Positions 20,535 to 31,120 of a stretch of 64,000 nt of DNA are shown here, piece after piece (position 1 is the stretch's first letter; each line of letters begins with the position of its first letter). The notes beneath the pieces are model-generated. The model was not told the DNA's origin. It searched no databases and saw nothing but the letters and a program-made list of their open reading frames with translations. The translations under genes were made by a program, and so were the position numbers. Origin of the DNA: HK1 sp965202875 (lineage in GTDB: Bacteria > Pseudomonadota > Gammaproteobacteria > HK1); NCBI GenBank assembly GCA_965202875.1, contig OZ241870.1, forward strand, positions 5,456,001-5,520,000, read 5' to 3'.

Positions 20535-20579
20535 TGAACCGGTGAGTCCATCCGGCGGCGAGCCGGCGAGTCTGGCGGG

Positions 20580-21377
20580 GTGACCAGCACGCGGTCGGTT
20601 CTTGCACCCAAGGTCGACATCCCGAGGGGGCTGTACGTCGTCCTGAGCGCGGTCTCGGTGCTGGTCGTGGCCGGCCTGTGGTGCGTCCTGACCTACGGGG
20701 GCATCACTCCCCGGGACTTCCTCGCGGCTCCGCACGAGGTCGCGGTCGCGGGCTGGCGCAGGGTGCTCGACGCGTCGTTGTTCGAGCACACCGGAGCGAG
20801 CCTCTTCGTCATCGTGTGCGGATTCGCCCTGGCCTCGGCTCTGGCGATTCCCATCGGCATCATGATGGGGAGCTTCCAGTTGGTCGCGGCCGTGGTCGAG
20901 CCGATCACCGGCTTCATGCGCTATATCCCGGTCAGCGCCCTCATTCCCTTGCTGATTCTGTGGATCGGCATCGGCGTGGAGCAGAAGATCGCGGTCATCT
21001 TCCTCGGGACGTTCTTTCAGCAGCTCATCCTGTTCGCCGACGTGTCGGCGCGCGTCAGCAAGGACATGATCGACTGCTCCTACACCCTTGGCGCGAATCG
21101 CCGGCAGGTGATCTGGCGGGTCCTGATCCCGGCCTGCATGCCGGGGGTGATGGACAACTTGCGGGTCACCATGGGATGGGCCTGGACGTATCTGGTGGTT
21201 GCCGAGATCGTCGCCGCGAACACCGGGCTCGGTTACATGATCCTGAACGCCATGCGCGGCCTGTTCACCGACGTGATCCTGCTCGGTGTCTTCACCATCG
21301 GTGTCCTCGGGTTGTTCACCGATCTCCTGTTCAAGGTGTTGCGCCGCCGGCTGCTGCCCTGGTCGGCGACCTTCTGA
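20580..21377 (+). CDS. ABC transporter permease (ThiX/SsuC-type)
   Basis: The 265-residue inner-membrane protein has six predicted helices. The first is VVLSAVSVLVVAGLWCVLTY and the EAA loop is CSYTLGANRRQVIWRVLIPA near residues 163-182. GWAWTYLVVAEIVAANTGLG is the conserved block of NitT/TauT-family permeases. It starts with GTG 45 bases after the binding-protein stop. The EAA loop would dock onto the ATPase encoded next. Confidence 0.85.
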   Translation: MTSTRSVLAPKVDIPRGLYVVLSAVSVLVVAGLWCVLTYGGITPRDFLAAPHEVAVAGWRRVLDASLFEHTGASLFVIVCGFALASALAIPIGIMMGSFQLVAAVVEPITGFMRYIPVSALIPLLILWIGIGVEQKIAVIFLGTFFQQLILFADVSARVSKDMIDCSYTLGANRRQVIWRVLIPACMPGVMDNLRVTMGWAWTYLVVAEIVAANTGLGYMILNAMRGLFTDVILLGVFTIGVLGLFTDLLFKVLRRRLLPWSATF

Positions 21378-21392
21378 TCCGGTCGCACGGGC

Positions 21393-22166
21393 ATGCTGGC
21401 CATCGAGGACGTCACCGTCCGGTTCGAGTTCAAGGGGAAGGCTCCGGTCGTCGCCCTGGACAGGGTGTCGCTGGTGGTCGAGGACAACCAGTTCTCGGTC
21501 ATCGTCGGGCCGTCCGGCTGCGGCAAGACCACCTTGCTTCGGCTTGCGGCCGGATTGCAGGCCGAAACCGAGGGGCGGATCACGCTCGGCGGCGATCGCA
21601 TCCTCGGTCCGTCGGCCGATCGCGGCATGGTGTTTCAGAGCTATACGCTGTTTCCCTGGCTCACGGTGCGGCGCAACGTCGAGTTCGGCCCGAGCCTGAA
21701 GGGGTTCGACGAGTCGGAGCGGGAGGCGATCTCGACCGATTTGATCCGCACGGTGGGGCTCGCAGGGTTCGAGGATGCCTATCCCGACCAGCTCTCCGGC
21801 GGCATGCGCCAGCGCACGGCGCTCGCGCGAGCGCTGGCGAACGATCCCAGGATACTGCTGATGGACGAACCCTTCGGCGCGCTCGACAGCCAGACCCGGC
21901 AGCTCATGCAGGCGCTGCTCCTTGAGGTGTGGGAACGCAACCACAAGACGGTGCTGTTCATCACCCACGACATCGACGAAGCCATCCTCCTCGCCGATGT
22001 CGTCCACGTCATGACGGCCCGGCCCGGCCGTATCAAGCGGTCCCTGTCCATCGACATCCCCCGGCCGCGGGGCATTGAGACCGTGACATCGGAGCAATTC
22101 ATCGAGTACAAGCGCGAGATTCTGGCCGAGATGTACGACGAATCGGTCCGGGCCGCGAGGGGCTGA
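21393..22166 (+). CDS. ABC transporter ATPase (ThiZ/SsuB-type)
   Basis: The 257-residue ATPase is complete. Walker A is GPSGCGKTT near residues 39-47, the Q-loop is MVFQSYTLFPWLTV, the signature is LSGGMRQR, Walker B is RILLMDEPFGALD, and the switch His is in LFITHDIDEAI. Members of this family energise uptake of nitrate, sulfonates or thiamine precursors. It is only 15 bases from the permease, so the three genes form one operon; thiC follows after a 269-base spacer. Confidence 0.88.
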   Translation: MLAIEDVTVRFEFKGKAPVVALDRVSLVVEDNQFSVIVGPSGCGKTTLLRLAAGLQAETEGRITLGGDRILGPSADRGMVFQSYTLFPWLTVRRNVEFGPSLKGFDESEREAISTDLIRTVGLAGFEDAYPDQLSGGMRQRTALARALANDPRILLMDEPFGALDSQTRQLMQALLLEVWERNHKTVLFITHDIDEAILLADVVHVMTARPGRIKRSLSIDIPRPRGIETVTSEQFIEYKREILAEMYDESVRAARG

Positions 22167-22310
22167 GTCGGTGCGCCCTGTCCTCGGGATGGTTTCACGC
22201 TCACTGCAATGGGGTGGCTTTGGTGGTGAGGTCGGGGCCGGGCGCCCGGCTGCCCGCGGCCGAGCGACGACGTCTCCGCCGACCGATACGGAAAGGCCCG
22301 GAAGCGTTTC

Positions 22311-22339
22311 TTGAAAACGTCCGGTCGATTGGATAGCTT
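22311..22339 (+). promoter_or_regulatory. Possible promoter upstream of thiC
   Basis: TTGAAA (5 of 6 matches) is followed after 17 bases by TAGCTT (weak). It lies about 95 bases before the thiC ATG. The 269-base leader was read for the conserved TPP riboswitch boxes (CUGAGA, GAACCUGAUCUGG, CAGCGUAGGGA) and none was found. Confidence 0.35.
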
Positions 22340-22435
22340 CGATGTGTCGCGGAGCGATGTCCGCCCCCGCCTCTTCAGCGGCTTGCGCCGCCGATTCCGG
22401 TGCGAATCCGCGCCGATCAGCACGAGGTTTTCGCC

Positions 22436-24316
<1,881 letters not shown>

Positions 24317-24320
24317 CGCC

Positions 24321-24758
24321 ATGGCCCGGCGCGGTGCGCCCCGGGCGGCGCCCAGCCGGCGTGGAATGCCCCGGATGCTTCCCGCGGCCCTGTCGGCCCT
24401 TGTCGTCGCACTCTTTTTCGTTGCCGTCGGCGTCTGGGCGCTTGCCGGCAGAGTGCCGCCGGAGGTGCTCTACGTCTATGGGTTCGCGAGCCTGTGCACG
24501 TACATCCTGTACGCAATGGACAAGTCCGCAGCGAGGCGGGGCGCCTGGCGGACCCGGGAAAGCACACTTCACCTGCTGTCGCTGGCAGGAGGTTGGCCCG
24601 GGGCCCTTCTCGCTCAACAAACGCTGCGTCACAAATCCGGCAAGACTTCCTTTCTCCTGGCGTTCTTGGTGACGGTCCTCGTGAACTGCGGAGCGCTCTT
24701 CGTGCTGATCGGCGTTGGGACGGACGGCGTCCTGTCGTTCTTTCTCTCCAGGCGCTGA
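24321..24758 (+). CDS. DUF1294 family membrane protein
   Basis: A 145-residue protein with a basic N-terminus and about four hydrophobic helices (ALSALVVALFFVAVGVWALA near residues 24-43, VLVNCGALFVLIG near the end). The core YILYAMDKSAARRGAWRTRE, then LHLLSLAGGWPGALLAQQTL with HKSGKTSF, is the DUF1294 signature; in some proteins this domain is fused to a cold-shock domain, which is absent here. Function unknown. It begins 4 bases after thiC ends, so it is probably transcribed with it. Confidence 0.88.
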   Translation: MARRGAPRAAPSRRGMPRMLPAALSALVVALFFVAVGVWALAGRVPPEVLYVYGFASLCTYILYAMDKSAARRGAWRTRESTLHLLSLAGGWPGALLAQQTLRHKSGKTSFLLAFLVTVLVNCGALFVLIGVGTDGVLSFFLSRR

Positions 24759-24774
24759 CCGAGCGCCGAGGCGG

Positions 24775-25020
24775 GCGCCGTCTCGCGCGAGAAGCGGACC
24801 GCATCGCGCATGTCCTGCCGGTCGGACTCCGTGGTGAGGTAGTCGAAGATGATCGACGGAGGATCGCGCGGGTCCGTGGAGCGGATGCGCATGCCTGATG
24901 CTGGTGCCCTTTCATCGGTCCGACGTGCATCCGGAACCCGTGTCCCCCGGCAGGGTTGCCGTCATCGTAGCGCATCGCGATGGGTACGAAGTGGTATTGC
25001 ACTGCCCGGCCATCGCATCG
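24775..25020 (-). pseudogene. Internal fragment of choline dehydrogenase (betA)
   Basis: Reading on the minus strand, VQYHFVPIAMRYDDGNPAGG then HGFRMHVGPMKGHQ is in one frame. From 24892, MRIRSTDPRDPPSIIFDYLT then SDRQDMRDAVRFSRE is in another. These are consecutive segments of the GMC oxidoreductase BetA, with a frame slip between them and both ends missing. About 80 of roughly 550 codons survive. Confidence 0.85.
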
Positions 25021-25276
25021 TCGATCCGCGACCGGACGGCTGCGGCACGGACTCTTGCGCGGATGTTCTTCGCCAGTCTGGGCGGCGGGCCACGCATCCG
25101 CTGCCGGGCTGCCTTTGTCAAGAACCTCGAATCTGTGCGGATGTTCTGCGACCGGCAACAAAACTTTACCTTCCGGACAACGTTCGGAAAGGTCTGCCCT
25201 CCATCGTCTCGTTCCGACGCCGGACGATCGACAGCCGGCTCGACCAATCGACCGACTCGACGACAGGAGACGAACG

Positions 25277-25876
25277 ATGACGAAGCACGCGGAACAGGCG
25301 GAACGGAACATGGACGAGGGTGCCGGCTCGGGCCGGGGCGCCGGCTCCCGCCGGCGTAGCGGCGCGCGCCGGATACGCGGATGGATCGCGGGGCTGGCCC
25401 TGCTCGGGCTCGGCGCCGCCGGCGGCGCGCTCACGACCATCGCGGTCGATGCGGACGCGCACGGGGGATGGCGTCACGCGATGGGCGGGTTCCGGCATCA
25501 CGGATTCGGCCACGGCCGCGCGATCGACCCCGCCCACGTGACCGAGCGGCTGCAGCACGCATCGGCCTGGGCGCTGGGCAGCGTGGACGCGACGGACGAG
25601 CAGCGCGAGCACATCGATGCGATTCTCGCCAAGACCGTGGACGACATCTTCCCGCTACGGGCCGAGCACCGGGCGCACCGGCGCGACCTGATCGCGGAGC
25701 TTGCGCGCCCGCAGCTCGACCGCGCGGCGCTGGAGCGGATCCGAACCGCGGAGCTCGCTCTCGCGGAGAAGGCGACGGCCCGGTTGCTGGACGCCGTCGT
25801 CGCGGCCTCCGAGGTGCTCGACCCGGAGCAGCGGCAAGGGCTCGTCGAGCGCTTCGCCAAGCGGCGCCGGCACTGA
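25277..25876 (+). CDS. Spy/CpxP-like periplasmic protein with membrane anchor
   Basis: The 199-residue protein has a basic Gly/Ser/Arg N-terminus, one hydrophobic segment (IAGLALLGLGAAGGALTTIAV, about residues 38-57) and a His-rich stretch (GGFRHHGFGHGRAID). A helical domain with TDEQREHIDAILAKTVDDIF, AEHRAHRRDLIAELARPQLD and LDPEQRQGLVERF follows. This repeats the pattern of LTxxQ-motif Spy/CpxP/ZraP proteins. CAGGAG lies 9 bases before the ATG. A response regulator and kinase follow on the same strand, as with CpxP-CpxRA or metal-stress systems; the His cluster suggests metal binding. Confidence 0.75.
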   Translation: MTKHAEQAERNMDEGAGSGRGAGSRRRSGARRIRGWIAGLALLGLGAAGGALTTIAVDADAHGGWRHAMGGFRHHGFGHGRAIDPAHVTERLQHASAWALGSVDATDEQREHIDAILAKTVDDIFPLRAEHRAHRRDLIAELARPQLDRAALERIRTAELALAEKATARLLDAVVAASEVLDPEQRQGLVERFAKRRRH

Positions 25877-25936
25877 GCCGTGCATCCACGGCACGCGGCG
25901 GCGGGCGCCTGTCCGCCGCCGCGCTGCAGTACGCCC

Positions 25937-26659
25937 ATGGCTACCCGGCGGATCCTGATGATCGAGGACGATGCGAGCCTCGCCTCGATGGTCGGCGAGT
26001 ACCTGCACGCGGCCGGGATGCAGGTCGAGGCGGCGCACGACGCGGCGGCCGGGCTCGCCGCGCTCTCGCGCACGAAGCCCGATGCCGTCATCCTCGACGT
26101 GATGCTGCCCGATCTGGACGGCTTCGAGGTGTGCCGGCGGATCCGCGCGGGCTCCGGGGTGCCGATACTCATGCTCACCGCGCGGGGCGACGACACCGAT
26201 CGGATCGTCGGCCTGGAGCTCGGCGCCGACGACTACCTTCCCAAGCCCTTCAACCCCCGCGAGCTCCTCGCGCGCATCCGCGCGATCCTCCGTCGTGCAA
26301 GCGGCGACGGCCGCGCAGGCGGCGACGGCGGCGCGCGTCCGGGTGACGGGGAAGTCATGCGCTTCGGCCGGCTGGAGATCGAGACCGCGTCGCGCCGGGC
26401 CACCATCGGCGGCGAGCCCTGCGCGCTGACCGGCTACCAGTTCGACGTGCTGTGCGCGCTCGCGTCGAACGCCGGCCGGGTGATGTCGCGCGAGCAACTG
26501 ATGGACCGGCTGCGCGGCGAGGCGCTCGAAGCGTTCGATCGCAGCATCGACGTCCACGTCTCCCGGATCCGCGCGGCGATCGAGGACGACCCGCGCCATC
26601 CGCGCCGGATCGTCACGGTGCGCGGCGCCGGCTACGTCTTCGCCTCCGGGCAGGACTGA
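25937..26659 (+). CDS. OmpR-family response regulator
   Basis: The 240-residue regulator has a receiver domain (RILMIEDDASLASMVGEYLH; phosphoacceptor Asp in AVILDVMLPDLDGFEV; Lys in DDYLPKPFNPRELLAR) and a winged-helix output domain from about residue 135. The output domain contains CALTGYQFDVLCALASNAGR, the recognition helix DRSIDVHVSRIRAAIEDDP and RTVRGAGYVF-like end VTVRGAGYVFA. It is RstA/CpxR-like. The ATG at 25937 is preferred over an upstream GTG at 25880 because the receiver fold starts there, though no clear ribosome site precedes either. Confidence 0.92.
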   Translation: MATRRILMIEDDASLASMVGEYLHAAGMQVEAAHDAAAGLAALSRTKPDAVILDVMLPDLDGFEVCRRIRAGSGVPILMLTARGDDTDRIVGLELGADDYLPKPFNPRELLARIRAILRRASGDGRAGGDGGARPGDGEVMRFGRLEIETASRRATIGGEPCALTGYQFDVLCALASNAGRVMSREQLMDRLRGEALEAFDRSIDVHVSRIRAAIEDDPRHPRRIVTVRGAGYVFASGQD

Positions 26660-26902
26660 GCGGGTGCGTCGCGCGCGCACGCCACGCGATGCAAGCGGTG
26701 CAAGATCTGGCCGTATGCGCAGCCTCCGCCTTCGCGCCCATCTTCCCTCCGCCGCCGGCATCGCAACGTCCCGCGGCCCTGTCGCGGCCGGTCGGCGGCC
26801 CACGATCCCGCCACGATCGGCCCACCGGCGGTACGTGGCCACGACGGCGAACGCCGGCATCGAGGCGCCCATCGAAACGCCATGCCCCGAGGACCGCACC
26901 GC

Positions 26903-28291
26903 GTGAGCAAGCTCTACTTCCGCGTCTACCTCCACTTCGTCGCCATCATCGTGGTGTTCGGAGCCGTCGTCGCGATCGGGTGGCTCGTGCACGATCTCGA
27001 CGACGAACACCGGGATCGACTCAATGCCGATCACGGGCATCCGAGCCGGTTCGAGGCGATGGCCCGCCTCATTGCGCGGTCGCTGCCGGAGGACGAGGCC
27101 GCGCTCCCGGCCGCCCTCGCCCTGATCGCGGACGATTTCCGCGTCCGGCTCGCCCTCTACCGCGCCGACCGGATGCTGATCGCATCGGCAGGGACGCCGG
27201 CGCCGCCGCCGCCCGAGCCCGGACGGACAACGGGCGGACGCCAGCGGGCGGGCGGCGGCCCCGTACTGCTCTTCCGGTTGCCGGACGGCCGGTGGCTGTC
27301 GGCCCACGTCCCCCGGCGCCCCCGCGGCCGATGGCTGGGGTTGCTCGCAACGCTCGCCGTCGTCGTCGCCGTCGGCGCATGGCCGCTTGCGCGACGGATC
27401 ACCCGCCGGCTGGAACGGCTGCAAACGCGGGTGGATGCGCTCGGCGCCGGCGACCTCGGCGCCCGGGTCGAGATCGAGGGCTCGGACGAGATCGCGGCGC
27501 TCGCGGAGAGCTTCAACCGCGCCGCCGAAAGGATCGAATCGCTGGTCGCGGTGCAGCGCACCATGCTCGCCTCGGCGTCGCACGAGCTGCGCAGCCCCCT
27601 CGCCCGGATGCGCATGGCGATCGAGCTCTTCGCCGGTGCGCCGCGTCCGGAGCTTCGCGAGCGCATCGAGCGCGACGTCGCCGAGCTGGACACCCTGATC
27701 GACGAGCTGCTGCTCGCGAGTCGGCTCCAGACGGTGCAGGATCTGGAAGCGTCGGAGCCGATCGATCTCCTGGCCCTCGCCGCGGAGGAGGGCGCGCGGG
27801 TCGATGCCGCGGTCACCGGAGAGCCGGCGGAGGATCCGACCGGGGGGTCGGTCAGGAGATCGACGGGAGAGCCGATCGCGGATCCGGCCAGGAGCCCGGC
27901 CGCCGTCCACGGAGATCGTCGCCTGCTCCGCCACCTCGTGCGCAACCTCTTCGAGAACGCCCGCCGGCACGGCGCCGGGGCGGAGATCACCGCGTCGGCG
28001 GCCAGGGATGAGGCTGGCGTTCTGCTGCGGGTCTGCGACCGGGGGCCGGGGATCCCCGAGAGCGAGCGCGAGCGCATCTTCGACCCCTTCTACCGCCCCG
28101 CCGCGATGCGCGAGGAAGGCTCGGGGGTCGGGCTCGGCCTGCATCTGGTGAAGGTGATCGCCGAGCGGCACGGGGGTAGCGCCGGGTACCGCCCGAACGA
28201 GCCGACCGGCTCGTGCTTCGAGGTCCGCTTCCCGCCGGAGGCCGACCGCCCCGGCCGTTCCGATTCGGAATCCGGGATTTCGAACGAATGA
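26903..28291 (+). CDS. Sensor histidine kinase
   Basis: The 462-residue inner-membrane kinase is the partner of the regulator upstream. The first helix lies near residues 6-28 (YLHFVAIIVVFGAVVAIGWL), a periplasmic sensor follows, and the second helix is LLATLAVVVAVGAWPLA. HAMP comes next, then HisKA with the phosphorylated His in ASASHELRSPLARMRMAIEL. HATPase shows the N box RNLFENARRHG, the G1 box DRGPGIPES, the F box FDPFYR and the G2 box GSGVGLGLHLV. A GTG at 26903 is chosen because GAGGA lies 9 bases upstream; an ATG at 26882 is possible. A Gly/Ser/Arg-rich insert lies between HisKA and HATPase (about residues 305-335). Confidence 0.92.
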   Translation: MSKLYFRVYLHFVAIIVVFGAVVAIGWLVHDLDDEHRDRLNADHGHPSRFEAMARLIARSLPEDEAALPAALALIADDFRVRLALYRADRMLIASAGTPAPPPPEPGRTTGGRQRAGGGPVLLFRLPDGRWLSAHVPRRPRGRWLGLLATLAVVVAVGAWPLARRITRRLERLQTRVDALGAGDLGARVEIEGSDEIAALAESFNRAAERIESLVAVQRTMLASASHELRSPLARMRMAIELFAGAPRPELRERIERDVAELDTLIDELLLASRLQTVQDLEASEPIDLLALAAEEGARVDAAVTGEPAEDPTGGSVRRSTGEPIADPARSPAAVHGDRRLLRHLVRNLFENARRHGAGAEITASAARDEAGVLLRVCDRGPGIPESERERIFDPFYRPAAMREEGSGVGLGLHLVKVIAERHGGSAGYRPNEPTGSCFEVRFPPEADRPGRSDSESGISNE

Positions 28292-28521
28292 CGGGTCGCC
28301 CGGCTTGCGGGCCTGCCCCCTGCCCGGCACACCCCGGGGCGGCGCAAAACAGGTCTTCGCCGCGGTATACCCGGTATACCGGCGACCGGTGCTTCATCCC
28401 GAAGCGCAAGGCGGTCGGGAGCGGCGCCGGTCATATGAGCTTCGACGCACCGGCGGCGACCTCCCCAACCCGGCATGGCCGGAACCAAATGCCGGTTGAC
28501 GGAAAAATCTTCGTCGTTTTG

Positions 28522-28794
28522 TCGAACTCGAGTTTCGGGATTCATGACGCCTTGAATCGGGCGATGGATTCCCGCTTGCGCGGGAATGACCGATACGGCG
28601 GGAGTGACGGTCGTCGTGGGTGGGAGTGATGGTTCTCACTCAATCATGACGTCATTCCCTCGGAAGCGGGGGTGACCGATACGGCGGGAGTGACGGTCGT
28701 CGGGTGGGAGTGATGGTTCTCGCTCAATCATGACGTCATTCCCGCGGAAGCGGGAATCCATTACGGTCAGCGAATCCCGAAACTCAAGTGTCGA
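28522..28794. repeat. MITE-like element with terminal inverted repeats and an internal 86-bp duplication
   Basis: The left end has CGAGTTTCGGGATTC (28529-28543) and the right end has GAATCCCGAAACTCAAG (28772-28788), an inverted pair whose match extends, with mismatches, to about 22 bases on each side. Inside, two tandem copies of an 85-86 bp unit start at 28587 and 28673 (both with TGACCGATACGGCGGGAG). Each copy also carries the ATTCCCGC-GCGGGAATGAC palindrome found elsewhere in the window. No coding frame is supported. The rest of 28292-28815 holds nothing else that I can name. Confidence 0.7.
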
Positions 28795-28893
28795 AGACGT
28801 CACGGGTAAGAGTCTATGATGCCCGGCGCAGGCGGATCGTTTCGAGTATCCACCGGGCTCGCGCTCACGGGATGGCTTGCGGAGGGCACGGTC

Positions 28894-29499
28894 ATGACGG
28901 TCGCGGCACATCGGGAAGGGTGGCGGGTCGTCCCGCCGGACGGCGGCGCAGCGATCGATCTGGAGTCGCTCCAGGGGCTGTGGACCGAAGCGCAGTACCT
29001 GCGGCTGACCGACCACGTCCGACGGCTGCTGGAATTCACGGACGGGCGGCTCGAGGTTCTCCCCATGCCCACGGACCGGCACCAGGTCATCTCGCGCGCG
29101 CTGCTCCCTTTCGTGCGAAATCCTGGCGGCACCGTGCTCTATGCTCCCTTGCGCCTGCGTATCCGCGAAGGCAAGTTCCGCGAGCCCGACCTGCTGCTCG
29201 TGCGCAACGCGGACGATCTGCGCCGCCGGAACGACTATTGGCGGGGCGCCGACCTGGTGGTGGAAGTCGTCAGCCCCGACGACCCCGAGCGGGACACGGT
29301 GATCAAGCGTCTGGACTACGCGCAGGCCCGCATTCCCGAATACTGGATCGTCAATCCCGGCGACGAGACCGTGACCGTGCTGGTTCTCGACGGCAGCGCG
29401 TACGCCGAGCACGGTGTGTCCCGCCGGGGCCGGCGGGCGGAATCGGTCTGTCTGGACGGATTCTCGGTGAGTGTCTCGGAGGTGTTCGACGCCGCCTGA
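28894..29499 (+). CDS. Uma2 family protein (DUF820, restriction-endonuclease-like fold)
   Basis: The 201-residue protein has the Uma2 layout: DHVRRLLEFTDGRLEVLPMP near residues 47-66, HQVISRALL, LRLRIREGKFREPDLLLVRN with the acidic catalytic residues of the PD-(D/E)XK-like core, WRGADLVVEVVSPDDPERDT, and KRLDYAQARIPEYWIVNP. These proteins are common in cyanobacteria and mobile-rich genomes, and their role is unknown. GGAGGG lies 7 bases before ATG 28894, which decides this start over an in-frame ATG at 28816. It stands next to a MITE-like element. Confidence 0.9.
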   Translation: MTVAAHREGWRVVPPDGGAAIDLESLQGLWTEAQYLRLTDHVRRLLEFTDGRLEVLPMPTDRHQVISRALLPFVRNPGGTVLYAPLRLRIREGKFREPDLLLVRNADDLRRRNDYWRGADLVVEVVSPDDPERDTVIKRLDYAQARIPEYWIVNPGDETVTVLVLDGSAYAEHGVSRRGRRAESVCLDGFSVSVSEVFDAA

Positions 29500-29596
29500 C
29501 GCGGACTCCCGGTCGGCCCGAACGGACATGGTGCCGTCTGCGTCCAGGGGGCGGTCAGCCCCGCCCCCCGGCGTCCCGTTGGCGACTCGGCAGGGT

Positions 29597-29715
29597 GCGC
29601 TACATCGCGAGGCTGTGGCAGCTCTGCGCGAGCAGCCAGCGTGCGGGCGCGAGGTCTGCCGGGAGGTCTGATCCTCGGATCGCGTGCGGCGCGCTACGTC
29701 CGAAGACATCGAACG
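29597..29715 (-). pseudogene. Short dapA-like fragment
   Basis: The minus strand reads ARWLLAQSCHSLAM followed by a stop, almost the same as ARWLLAQGCHGLAM in the intact DapA-like gene at 39294-40256. The DNA matches there (40084-40140) over about 50 bases by eye. The flanking FDVFGRSAPHAIR also echoes the RPFDTLAAHGVWSP region. It is a decayed paralogue or a partial duplication. Confidence 0.5.
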
Positions 29716-29758
29716 GAGGCGCCGCCGGTGAAGGACGTGCGCCGGGGGCAGGTGAACG

Positions 29759-30676
29759 CTACGTTGATGCCGCCGCGATCGGTTGCGTGTAGATGATGGG
29801 TATGTCGGCCTGGTCGTCGAACGTGACGCACTCCCACGCATTCTCCTGGGCGATCAGTGCGTTGAGCAGCCTGTTGTTGAGCGCGTGCCCCGACTTGTGG
29901 CCGATGAAGGACCCGATGAGCCCATAGCCCAGCAGGTACAGATCACCGATGGCGTCCAGCACCTTGTGTTTGACGAATTCGTCCTTGTATCGGAGTCCAT
30001 CCTCGTTGAGCACCCGGTAGTCGTCGATGACGACGGCGTTGTTGAGATTGCCGCCAAGAGCGAGGTTGTTCTCACGCAGGCGTTCGATGTCGCGTATGAA
30101 CCCGAACGTCCGTGCCCGGCTGATTTCCTTCACGAACGAGGTCGTTGAGAAGTCTACGGTCGTCTTGCACACGCTCTCGTGGAAGAGGGGGTGGTTGAAT
30201 TCGATCGAAAACGAAACCTTGAACCCCTCGAAGGGCTCGAAGCGAGCCCACTTGTCTCCCTCCTTCACGCTCACCGGCTTCTTGATCCGCATGTATTGCT
30301 TCGGAGCGTCCAGCTCTTCGATGCCGGCCGACTGGATCAGGAAAACGAACGGGCCCGCGCTGCCGTCCATGATCGGTACTTCCGGCGCGTCCAGATCGAC
30401 GTATGCGTTGTCGATACCGAGCCCTGCCATGGCCGACAGCAGGTGCTCCACGGTCGCCACGCGGGTGGCGCCTCGGCCGAGGGTGGTGGAGAGTGTCGTG
30501 TCCCCGACGTTCTTGGGGGAGGCCTTGAATTCGACCGCGACATCCAGATCGATCCTTCGGAATACGATCCCGGTGTTCGCAGGAGCGGGTCTGAGCGAGA
30601 GACGGAGTTTCCGACCGGTATGCAGTCCGACGCCGGTCGCCTTGATGACGTTCTTCAACGTGCGCTGTCTTATCAT
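29759..30676 (-). CDS. lpxC: UDP-3-O-acyl-N-acetylglucosamine deacetylase
   Basis: LpxC is the zinc enzyme that commits UDP-GlcNAc to lipid A. The 305-residue protein has IRQRTLKNVIKATGVGLHTG at its N-terminus, TVEHLLSAMAGLGIDNAYVD with a zinc His, PIMDGSAGPFVFLI, SRARTFGF with the active-site region, and FVKHKVLDAIGDLYLLGYGL then GHKSGHALNN with the zinc residues. The start is the ATG at 30676. It usually follows ftsZ in gammaproteobacteria but here lies 24 kb away, on the other strand, and its base composition looks less G+C-rich than its neighbours. Confidence 0.97.
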   Translation of the reverse strand: MIRQRTLKNVIKATGVGLHTGRKLRLSLRPAPANTGIVFRRIDLDVAVEFKASPKNVGDTTLSTTLGRGATRVATVEHLLSAMAGLGIDNAYVDLDAPEVPIMDGSAGPFVFLIQSAGIEELDAPKQYMRIKKPVSVKEGDKWARFEPFEGFKVSFSIEFNHPLFHESVCKTTVDFSTTSFVKEISRARTFGFIRDIERLRENNLALGGNLNNAVVIDDYRVLNEDGLRYKDEFVKHKVLDAIGDLYLLGYGLIGSFIGHKSGHALNNRLLNALIAQENAWECVTFDDQADIPIIYTQPIAAAST

Positions 30677-31120
30677 GATTGTCTGCCTTCGTCTTGGCCT
30701 GCCCCCGTCCGTATCACAAAACATACGTTGAAATCAGTGAGCTGATCGATATTTGCAAGAGCCTGAAGGGGGCGCGACTTGCGCCGGCGGGTCCGGCCGA
30801 TCGGCTTTTCGCCTCATTGGACCAAGGTGGCGTTCTGCCGGATGAAGACCGCCGGCAGGAATTCATTGTGCGCAGTTGAACTGTGGATTTCATCGCGAAC
30901 CGCCCGATGGTAGCATAACCCGTCGGTTGCAGTGCGCCGTGCAAGGCGCACTGCAACAATCGGGATGACAAGATTCGGACGGGGGCATTGTCAGTCCTGT
31001 CCGCACGGCGTTTGCAGTTTGCAGGGGTGGCGCAATCCGAGCGCGGGCCGCCGATCCGTCGTCCTGTGCGTCGTTGCGATCCCACCGGACGACCATGACG
31101 GCGCAGAGGCGAAGGTAGCG
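30677..31120. other. lpxC upstream region with a 13-bp perfect hairpin (30926-30957)
   Basis: This 444-base stretch contains the lpxC leader, which is unusually AT-rich for this genome (around 30715-30760), and no supported gene. GTTGCAGTGCGCC (30926-30938) pairs perfectly with GGCGCACTGCAAC (30945-30957) around GTGCAA. No T run follows on either strand. It could terminate moaC transcription before lpxC or act as an RNA processing site. Confidence 0.55.

Noticed and set aside
28587..28757. Tandem 86-bp units considered as CRISPR or a phage attachment site
   Set aside because: Units abut with no spacers, and no integrase or tRNA end is nearby; a MITE-like element fits better.
30679..30879. 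Short plus-strand frame upstream of lpxC
   Set aside because: It overlaps the lpxC leader and has no ribosome site or recognised sequence.
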